Position numbers and translations under genes: made by a program. A stretch of 64,000 nucleotides of DNA from Bordetella genomosp. 13. GTDB lineage: Bacteria > Pseudomonadota > Gammaproteobacteria > Burkholderiales > Burkholderiaceae_B. The stretch is from assembly GCF_007679965.1 (NCBI RefSeq), contig NZ_VEHL01000009.1, positions 124,001 through 188,000 of the forward strand. The letters run 5' to 3'. Below, in pieces: positions 58,073 to 64,000 of this stretch. Numbering within the stretch: the first letter of the stretch is position 1; each line of letters begins with the position of its first letter. The notes beneath the pieces are model-generated. The model had not been told where the DNA came from. It saw only the letters and a program-made list of their open reading frames with translations, and made no database searches.

Positions 58073-59053
58073 ATGTCCGATTCTTCGCCCCTGAATGACA
58101 TTCCCGATGCCCACGAGCCGGCATCCCTCGATTCCCCGCCCCCCGCGTTCGACGCCGGCCAGGAACGGGCCCATCTGGAGCTGGTCTGCCTGCTGCGCCG
58201 CCTGACGGGCGACCTGGAAGGCAGCATGGACACGGCCGTCGACGGCCTGGCCATCAACCGGGTCATGCATCCGCGCGGGCCCCAGCACGTCATCCAGCGC
58301 ACGGCGCTGGGCATCATCGCGCAGGGCTCCAAGCGCCTGCTGGTGGGCGACGAGGTCTACGAGTACGACCCCATGCACTACATGGTGTCGTCGGTCGACC
58401 TGCCGGTGGTGGCCAAGGTCACCGCGGCCAGCGCCACGCAGCCCTACCTGGGATTGCGGCTGGAGTTCGACGCCGAGGACATCCGCGAACTGTTGCGCGA
58501 CGGCGCGCTGCCGCCCGTCAGCCAGTCCAGCGCCGCCCGCGGCCTGTACGTGCAGCGTATCGGCGCCACCCTGCTGGACGCCGTGCTGCGGCTGCTGCGC
58601 CTGCTGGAGTCACCCGACGACATCCGCGTGCTGGCGCCCATGGTCAAGCGCGAGATCCTGTACCGCCTGCTGGCCAACGGGCAGGGCGCGCAGCTGCGCC
58701 AGATCGCGCTGCACGACAGCCAGACCCAGCGCATCGCCGACGCCATTCGCCTGCTGCGCGACCGCTACCGACAGCCGCTGCGCGTGGAAGACCTGGCGCG
58801 CGAGGTGCACATGAGCGTGTCCTCGTTCCACCATCACTTCAAGGCCGTCACGGCCATGAGCCCGCTGCAGTACCAGAAGCAGCTGCGCCTTCAGGAGGCG
58901 CGCCGCATCATGTTCATGGGCGGCGTGGACGTCGCCATGGCGGCCAACCTGGTGGGCTACGAAAGCGCCTCGCAGTTCAGCCGCGAATACAGCCGGCTGT
59001 TCGGCGCCTCGCCGATGCGCGACCGGCGCCGGCTGCTGGCCGACGCACGCTGA
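58073..59053 (+). CDS. AraC-family transcriptional regulator (YqhC-like)
   Basis: A 326-residue activator. The N-terminal AraC_N domain (about 40-195: VIQRTALGIIAQGSKRLLVG, YDPMHYMVSSVDLPV) is of the kind found in YqhC, which controls aldehyde reductase genes. The C-terminal double helix-turn-helix (about 225-320: RVEDLAREVHMSVSSFHHHF, then GYESASQFSREYSRLFG) is complete. It lies 89 bases after the short methyltransferase gene. By position and by the 21-bp phased repeats upstream it likely controls the reductase and/or methyltransferase; a further ATG nearby (58067) is out of frame. Confidence 0.92.
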   Translation: MSDSSPLNDIPDAHEPASLDSPPPAFDAGQERAHLELVCLLRRLTGDLEGSMDTAVDGLAINRVMHPRGPQHVIQRTALGIIAQGSKRLLVGDEVYEYDPMHYMVSSVDLPVVAKVTAASATQPYLGLRLEFDAEDIRELLRDGALPPVSQSSAARGLYVQRIGATLLDAVLRLLRLLESPDDIRVLAPMVKREILYRLLANGQGAQLRQIALHDSQTQRIADAIRLLRDRYRQPLRVEDLAREVHMSVSSFHHHFKAVTAMSPLQYQKQLRLQEARRIMFMGGVDVAMAANLVGYESASQFSREYSRLFGASPMRDRRRLLADAR

Positions 59054-59144
59054 CGGTTCCGGCGTCCACGCGTCATCCGGCCATGCCGGGCATGGGGGCC
59101 TCGACGGGTGGCGCCGGCACGGCTGGCGGGGCCCCGGCGGCGGC

Positions 59145-59924
59145 CTACGACGGCTCGCCGCCCAGCAGTCCGCGCACCTTGGCGCGCACCGGGGTGTCCG
59201 CTTCGGATTCCACGCCCAGCCGATGCGCCAGGTCGCGGCTGTCGCCGGTGCGCACGTCGATCTCGCGCGTGACCTGGCCGTTCTCATAGACGAAGGCCAC
59301 GTCGGCCAGCGCCAGCACGTCGTCCGCGTCGTGCGAAATCATCAGCGCGGGAATGTTCCATTGCCGCCGCACCTCGCCCAGCTCGCGGCGCAGCGAGGCG
59401 CGCAGCATGGGGTTCAAGGCGGCGAAGGGCTCGTCCAGCAACAGCACGCGGGGTTCGCAGGCCAGCGCGCGGGCCAGCGCCACGCGCTGCTGCTGGCCGC
59501 CCGACAGCCGCACGGGGCGGCTGTCCGCCATCTCGGCCAGGCCGAAACGTTCCAGCAGGTCCTGCACGCGCGCCGCGTCAGGGTCGGACAGGCGGCGCCT
59601 GCGCCACGAGGTCAGTCCGAAGGCCACGTTCTGCCGCACCGTCAGGTGGGGAAACAGCGCGTAGTGCTGGAACAGGTAGCCGATGCGCCGCTCGCGCGGC
59701 GGCAGGTCGATGCCGCGCACCGAGTCGTACAGCGTGCGGCCATCGAGCAGCACGCGTCCGGCCGCGGGTTTCAACAGGCCGGCGATGGCCTGCAGCGTCA
59801 GCGACTTGCCGGCGCCGGACGGGCCGTACAGCGCCGCGAACGGCGCGTCGGTGGCGAACCGCACGCGCAGGTCGAAGCGCCGCGCGCCGTCCTGCAGGTG
59901 CAGTTCGAGGTCTACGTCGATCAC
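59145..59924 (-). CDS. modC: Molybdate ABC transporter ATP-binding protein ModC (short form)
   Basis: A 259-residue ATPase. Walker A is YGPSGAGKSLTLQAIAG, the signature RLSGGQQQRVALARAL and Walker B VLLLDEPFAALN are present. It lacks the C-terminal TOBE/MOP domain of Escherichia coli ModC (about 350 residues). The GTG start at 59924 overlaps the modA stop (GTGA), which shows coupling and supports the start. Confidence 0.9.
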   Translation of the reverse strand: MIDVDLELHLQDGARRFDLRVRFATDAPFAALYGPSGAGKSLTLQAIAGLLKPAAGRVLLDGRTLYDSVRGIDLPPRERRIGYLFQHYALFPHLTVRQNVAFGLTSWRRRRLSDPDAARVQDLLERFGLAEMADSRPVRLSGGQQQRVALARALACEPRVLLLDEPFAALNPMLRASLRRELGEVRRQWNIPALMISHDADDVLALADVAFVYENGQVTREIDVRTGDSRDLAHRLGVESEADTPVRAKVRGLLGGEPS

Positions 59925-60670
59925 GGCTTGCCGAACCCGTAGCGTTCCAGCACCTCGCGCGCCTGCGGGGTGGCCAGGAAGTCGGCATATTGCCTGGCCA
60001 GGTCCTTGTGCGCGCTGTCCGTGCCCACGGCGACCGGGTAGCTGACGGGCGTGTGGCCTTCGGCGGTCAGCACGATCCTGACCTTGTCCTTCATCACGGC
60101 GGCGTCGGTGCGGTACACGAAGCCGGCATCGACTTCGCCGCGGGCCACGTAGTCGAGCACCTGGCGCACGCTGTCGGCCGGCACGAACTTCGGTTCCAGC
60201 GTGGTCCACAGCCTGGCGCTTTCCAGCACCTGCTGGGTGTAGCGGCCGACCGGCACGCTGGCGACCTTGCCGATGGCGATGCGCTTGACCGTGGGGGTGT
60301 CCAGATCCTGCACCGACTTGATGGGGGCGGCATCCTGCATCGGGGTGATCAGCACCACGCTGTTGGTGGCGAAGTCGCGGCGCGTCCGCGCATCCACCAG
60401 TTTCTGTGCCACGGCCTTGTCCATGGTGGCCTGGTCCGCGCTGGCGAACACGTCGACCTGCGCGCCGCCGGCCATCTGCTGCAGCAGCGTGCCCGAGGCG
60501 CCGTAGTTGGCGCGCACGGTGGTGCCCGGCACCTTGGCCGAGAACAGCTTGTTGATCTCGTTGAAGGCGTCGGTCAGGCTGGCGGCGGCCGAGACGGTCA
60601 GTTCGGCGGCGTGGGCCGACAGGGGCAGGGCGAGGGCCAGCAGCAGGCTGGCGATACGAATGCGGCGCAT
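59921..60670 (-). CDS. modA: Molybdate-binding periplasmic protein ModA
   Basis: A 249-residue binding protein with a signal peptide ending at AHAAE. The oxyanion-binding blocks AAASLTDAFNEI and NYGASGTLLQQMAGGAQVDVFAS are diagnostic. It delivers molybdate (or tungstate) to ModB. It lies between modB and modC, so the order is modB-modA-modC rather than modABC. Confidence 0.93.
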   Translation of the reverse strand: MRRIRIASLLLALALPLSAHAAELTVSAAASLTDAFNEINKLFSAKVPGTTVRANYGASGTLLQQMAGGAQVDVFASADQATMDKAVAQKLVDARTRRDFATNSVVLITPMQDAAPIKSVQDLDTPTVKRIAIGKVASVPVGRYTQQVLESARLWTTLEPKFVPADSVRQVLDYVARGEVDAGFVYRTDAAVMKDKVRIVLTAEGHTPVSYPVAVGTDSAHKDLARQYADFLATPQAREVLERYGFGKP

Positions 60671-60695
60671 GGCGGGGATTCCTTCTTTTTCGGGA

Positions 60696-61373
60696 TCAGC
60701 GTAGGGAAAGATAGCGATTGGAGGCCACCAGGATGGCGACCGACAGCAGCGAGGTGACGGCCACCAGCAGCAGCGCCAGGTCGTCCCGACCCGCCTGCAC
60801 GGCGTCGTAGATCGCCATGGACAGCGTCTGCGTGCGGCCCGGAATGGAGCCGGCGACCATCAGCGAGGCGCCGAACTCGCCCATGGCGCGGGCGAAGGCC
60901 AGCAGCGTGCCGGCCAGGATGCCCGGCCAGGCCAGGGGGAGGGTGATGCGCACGAACACCGACCACGGCGACTGGCGCAGCGTGCTGGCCGCGGATTCCA
61001 TGCTGCGGTCGATGTGGGCGAAGGCCGAACTGGCGGACTTCAGCACCAGCGGCAGCGCCACCACGGCCGAGGCCACCACGGCCCCGTGCCAGCTGAAGAT
61101 GAGCGTGTAGTCGAAGTGTTCACGCAGCCAGGCGCCCAGCGGGCTGCGGCGGCCGGCGGCCACCAGGATGGCGTAGCCGATGACGGTGGGCGGCAGCACC
61201 AGCGGCAGCATGCAGATGGCTTCCAGCACGCCGCTGCCGGGAAACGGCCGGCGCGCGAACAGCCAACCCAGCGCCACGCCCACGGCCAGGGCAGCAAGGG
61301 TCGCCACTGCGGCGACCTTCAGGGAGAGAATGAGCGGGAACCACTCGAAGGCGGCCAGCGTGGGAAGCGTCAT
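60696..61373 (-). CDS. modB: Molybdate ABC transporter permease ModB
   Basis: A 225-residue inner-membrane permease with five or six helices. The cytoplasmic coupling loop is STLRQSPWSVFVRITLPLAW, with the EAA-type segment RAMGEFGASLMVAG. It lies 25 bases before modA and is first of the transporter genes, following modE by 69 bases. Confidence 0.92.
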   Translation of the reverse strand: MTLPTLAAFEWFPLILSLKVAAVATLAALAVGVALGWLFARRPFPGSGVLEAICMLPLVLPPTVIGYAILVAAGRRSPLGAWLREHFDYTLIFSWHGAVVASAVVALPLVLKSASSAFAHIDRSMESAASTLRQSPWSVFVRITLPLAWPGILAGTLLAFARAMGEFGASLMVAGSIPGRTQTLSMAIYDAVQAGRDDLALLLVAVTSLLSVAILVASNRYLSLR

Positions 61374-61442
61374 GTTCGCAAGAATACAGCGAAAAACGCG
61401 CTTGTAAAGATGGATGACGAAGCGGTTTCGAACGCAGGCGGC

Positions 61443-61802
61443 TCAGGGAGCCAGCATGCGGGTGAGGGCGTCGATGTCGCCGGCGGCCGCGGCGCGCGCC
61501 TTGTCCTCGATGGCGCGGTAGCAGCGGATCAGCGCCAGCCCGGCGGGCGTGACCACCGTGCCGCCGCCGCGCGCGCCGCCCGCCGCGCTTTCCACCGCCG
61601 GCTGGCGCAGCGAGCGGTTCAGCTCGTCGACCAGCAGCCAGGCGCGGCGGTACGACATGCCCAGCTGCTGTGCCGCCGCCGTGATGGACTTCGCCTCGAT
61701 GATGGCTTCGAGCAGCGCGATCTTGCCCGGGCCCACGGCGATGTCCGCGTCGCGGTAGACACGCATGCGGAACTGGACGCGGGGCGGATCGGAGCGGGAC
61801 AT
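61443..61802 (-). CDS. modE: ModE-type N-terminal DNA-binding regulator
   Basis: A 119-residue LysR-like winged helix protein (VGPGKIALLEAIIEAKSITA, AQQLGMSYRRAWLLVDELN). It corresponds to the DNA-binding part of ModE only; the two C-terminal molybdate-binding TOBE domains are absent. ATG 61802 is chosen; a GTG at 61853 would add 17 low-complexity residues. It precedes modB on the same strand. No canonical ModE palindrome is visible in the 69 bases before modB. Confidence 0.82.
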   Translation of the reverse strand: MSRSDPPRVQFRMRVYRDADIAVGPGKIALLEAIIEAKSITAAAQQLGMSYRRAWLLVDELNRSLRQPAVESAAGGARGGGTVVTPAGLALIRCYRAIEDKARAAAAGDIDALTRMLAP

Positions 61803-61992
61803 GGCGGCGGAAGTGGCTGGCGTTGCAGTGATTGTGGCACTGTTGCTCGGCACGCGCTTGGCCGCGCGCCGGCATTGCCAACTTCCCGACAGCCGGGCTG
61901 TCGTAAGCTTGTCGTGTCCCCGCCGTATCGTCCCGCCATCCCGCCGAGATCCGGCCGCATCCGCGTCCCCTCCGTATCAGAGAGTCCCCACC

Positions 61993-63057
61993 ATGCAGAC
62001 CAAAGCCTACGCTGCGCAATCGTCGTCCACGCCGCTGGCGCCGTTCTCCCTCGAACGCCGCACGCCCGGTCCCCAGGACGTCGCCATCGACATCCTGTTC
62101 TGCGGCGTCTGCCACTCCGACCTGCACACCGCCCGTGGCGAATGGGCGGGTGTCATGTACCCCAGCGTGCCGGGCCACGAGATCATAGGCCGCGTCACCG
62201 CCGTGGGCAGCGCGGTATCCCGATTCAAGGAAGGCGCCATCGTCGGCGTGGGCTGCATGGTCGACAGCTGCCGCCACTGCGGCTCGTGCAGGCTGGGCCT
62301 GGAGCAGTACTGCGACGGCGAGTACGGCTTCACCGGCACGTACAACGGCGTGATGAAGGGCAACGGTACCGAGAACACCTACGGCGGCTACTCCGAGGCC
62401 ATCGTGGTCGACCAGGCCTTCGTGCTGGACGTGCGCCATGCCGAGAAAGACCTCGCCGCCGCCGCGCCGCTGCTGTGCGCCGGCATCACCACGTGGTCGC
62501 CGCTGCGCCGCTGGGGCGCGGGTCCCGGCAAGCGCGTGGGCGTGGTCGGCATCGGCGGCCTGGGCCACATGGGCGTGAAGCTGGCGCATGCGCTGGGCGC
62601 GCACGTCGTGGCCTTCACCACCTCGGCCAGCAAGGCCGACGCGGCACGCGCGCTGGGCGCCGACGAGGTCGTGGTGTCCACCGACGACGCCGCCATGGCC
62701 GCGCAGGCCAACAGCCTCGATTTCATCCTGAACACCGTGGCCGCCTCGCACGACCTGGACCGCTTCCTGGCGCTCTTGAAGCTGGACGGCACCATGGCCC
62801 TGGTCGGCGTGCCGGCCGAGCCGCATCCCGCGCCCTCGGCCTTCTCGTTCATCGGCAAGCGCCGCAGCCTGGCCGGCTCGCTGATCGGCGGCATCGCCGA
62901 AACGCAGGAGATGCTGGACTTCTGCGCCGAGCACGGCATCACCTCGGACATCGAGACGATCGCCATGCAGGACATCGAGGCCGCCTACGAACGCATGCTC
63001 AAGGGCGACGTGAAGTACCGCTTCGTCATCGACATGCAGACCCTGCGCGCCAGCTGA
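61993..63057 (+). CDS. Zinc-dependent alcohol dehydrogenase (YahK/cinnamyl-alcohol type)
   Basis: A 354-residue medium-chain dehydrogenase. Catalytic zinc ligands lie in FCGVCHSDLHT and PGHEIIG; the structural zinc site is DSCRHCGSCRLGLEQYC. The NADP-binding turn is GIGGLGHMGVKLAHALGA. The family reduces aldehydes broadly and is often induced by aldehyde stress. It is divergent from modE. ATG 61993 fits the conserved N-terminus; a frame from 61765 runs through non-conserved sequence. Confidence 0.93.
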   Translation: MQTKAYAAQSSSTPLAPFSLERRTPGPQDVAIDILFCGVCHSDLHTARGEWAGVMYPSVPGHEIIGRVTAVGSAVSRFKEGAIVGVGCMVDSCRHCGSCRLGLEQYCDGEYGFTGTYNGVMKGNGTENTYGGYSEAIVVDQAFVLDVRHAEKDLAAAAPLLCAGITTWSPLRRWGAGPGKRVGVVGIGGLGHMGVKLAHALGAHVVAFTTSASKADAARALGADEVVVSTDDAAMAAQANSLDFILNTVAASHDLDRFLALLKLDGTMALVGVPAEPHPAPSAFSFIGKRRSLAGSLIGGIAETQEMLDFCAEHGITSDIETIAMQDIEAAYERMLKGDVKYRFVIDMQTLRAS

Positions 63058-63099
63058 CCCTCGTCTCGCGGCGTTGCCGTGCGGCGTTGCCGCCCGCGG

Positions 63100-64000
63100 T
63101 CACTCGCCCGTGTCGGCCGCAAGCGCCAGCGCCACCGTCTCGGTGGTGTCGGGTTCCACGGTCAGCGCGTCGTCCATGATGCGCGCGGTCTCGATGCACA
63201 GCATGCGCTGCCACGCATCGCTGGCGAAGTCGGACAGCCGCGCCGACTTGTCTATCCACGGATTCCACACCACCGCCGAGCGCGAGTTCGACGCGGCGAT
63301 CCGCAGCGTGCGGTTCCAGTCGGGATCGTGCACTTCGATGGGCCGGTCCACTTCCTGGTAGATGCGGTCCGTCTCTTCCTGGATGGCGATCTCGCCCTGC
63401 TGGCGGTGCGGCGTCCAGCCGCGCGCCGTGTCCAGGTAGGGCTTGTCCTGCAGGCCATCGATGCGGATGCGCCGGCTGTCCGACACGGCCAGGTAGGTAT
63501 GCAGCGCCAGGCTGACGGTGAAGGGCTTCGAGCCCGTGTTGGTGACCGAGAAGCCCAGTTCCACCGACTTGCCGAAGCGGGCCGTCAGCGCCAGCCGGGC
63601 CGAATGCCGCCACGGCCCCAGGCCGTCGGACAGGTCCAGCAGGAACATCAGTTGCGCCCAGTCCTTGCCCGTCTCGGGCTCGGCCAGCTGCCAGTCCAGC
63701 GTGCGCACCAGGCCGTGCGAGGGTGCGTCGTCCGGCGCCTTCACGCTGTCGCGCACCGATCGCGGGTTGGCCGCGTAGACGCCGAACCAGGGCCAGCACA
63801 CGGGCACGCCGCCGCGCACCGAAGCGCCCGTGCGGAACGAGGCCTGCTCCGAGAGCCAGACCAGCGGCTTGCCGCCCGTGGGCGTGTAGCTCAGCAGTTG
63901 TGCGCCCTGCGGCGCCATCAGCGCCGAACCATGCGGCGTCTCGATGCGCAGGCAGTCCAGCTCGCCCTGGCGTTCGGGGAAGATGCGTACGGGGGCAGCG
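63100..64000 (-). CDS. D-hexose-6-phosphate mutarotase (5' truncated by window edge)
   Basis: About 300 residues of a YeaD-type aldose-1-epimerase fold. The frame stays open to the window end, where the N-terminal part includes RIFPERQGELDCLRIETPHG. Catalytic residues are suggested by SHGLVRTLDWQL and LALHTYLAVSD (His) and CIETARIMDDALTV (Glu). It interconverts anomers of hexose-6-phosphates. An internal ATG at 63918 exists, but conserved sequence before it shows that the gene starts beyond the window. Confidence 0.88.
   Translation of the reverse strand, partial: AAPVRIFPERQGELDCLRIETPHGSALMAPQGAQLLSYTPTGGKPLVWLSEQASFRTGASVRGGVPVCWPWFGVYAANPRSVRDSVKAPDDAPSHGLVRTLDWQLAEPETGKDWAQLMFLLDLSDGLGPWRHSARLALTARFGKSVELGFSVTNTGSKPFTVSLALHTYLAVSDSRRIRIDGLQDKPYLDTARGWTPHRQQGEIAIQEETDRIYQEVDRPIEVHDPDWNRTLRIAASNSRSAVVWNPWIDKSARLSDFASDAWQRMLCIETARIMDDALTVEPDTTETVALALAADTGE

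Noticed and set aside
61374..61442. A ModE-box-like sequence before modB
   Set aside because: The minus strand has CGCTGTAT, but no second half-site at the usual spacing.

Overview
The window is GC-rich chromosomal DNA from a betaproteobacterium of the Alcaligenaceae, most like Bordetella or Achromobacter. The evidence is an odhA-odhB-odhL-zapE block, a phaC-phaB-phaR polyhydroxybutyrate block, an ftrABCD ferrous-iron operon of the Bordetella type, and two tandem cyanophycin synthetases with a divergent ABC transporter/DUF1854 pair. The species cannot be fixed from the sequence alone. I see no rRNA, tRNA, CRISPR array, prophage or complete insertion sequence.

Layout. 1-5.2 kb: the 3' part of an OPT-family transporter, a homodimeric 2-oxoacid dehydrogenase E1 (AceE/MdeB-like) and a divergent Lrp-type regulator. 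5.6-12.6 kb: the 2-oxoglutarate dehydrogenase complex and zapE. 12.7-15.2 kb: a Fur-box-preceded DUF3649/PepSY/DUF3325 membrane operon. 15.3-19.5 kb: trpS with an extra C-terminal domain, then a lapG-lapD pair in which the LapG-like protein has lost its catalytic cysteine. 19.6-27.2 kb: tex, dinG, bamD, rluD, pgeF. 27.4-30.5 kb: phaC, phaB, phaR. 30.7-33.9 kb: ftrABCD. 34.2-38.1 kb: a PhzF-family isomerase, a frameshifted mqsA, a multicopper oxidase and three small envelope/stress genes (BON, DUF1328, CsbD). 38.4-46.8 kb: the cyanophycin locus. 46.8-50.8 kb: hicB with a frameshifted hicA, a GNAT-like protein, a DUF455 protein, and an orphan Tae4/Tai4 type VI effector-immunity pair. 50.8-55 kb: lytic transglycosylase, universal stress protein, MASE1-GGDEF protein. 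55-59 kb: two exported SAM-methyltransferase paralogues around an aldo/keto reductase, and an AraC-type regulator. 59.1-61.8 kb: modEBAC. 61.9-64 kb: a zinc alcohol dehydrogenase and the 3' part of a hexose-6-phosphate mutarotase.

How it fits together. Carbon and nitrogen storage (PHB, cyanophycin), TCA-cycle flux and metal uptake (ferrous iron, molybdate, a PepSY iron-type locus) dominate. The accessory material sits in short stretches: a broken mqsA, a broken hicAB and the tae4-tai4 pair, the last visibly more AT-rich than its surroundings.

Most worth a second look: (1) the pseudo-LapG, whose Asp-Cys-Glu core is replaced by Ala-Tyr-Ala, paired with a LapD whose EAL domain is strongly degenerate; (2) four copies of an 11-bp TGCCYGATcgt element in two 21-bp-phased pairs of opposite orientation between the reductase and an exported methyltransferase, next to an AraC-family gene; (3) the cyanophycin-linked ABC transporter with an extra N-terminal region and zinc ribbon; (4) an in-frame GC-rich repeat inside tex.
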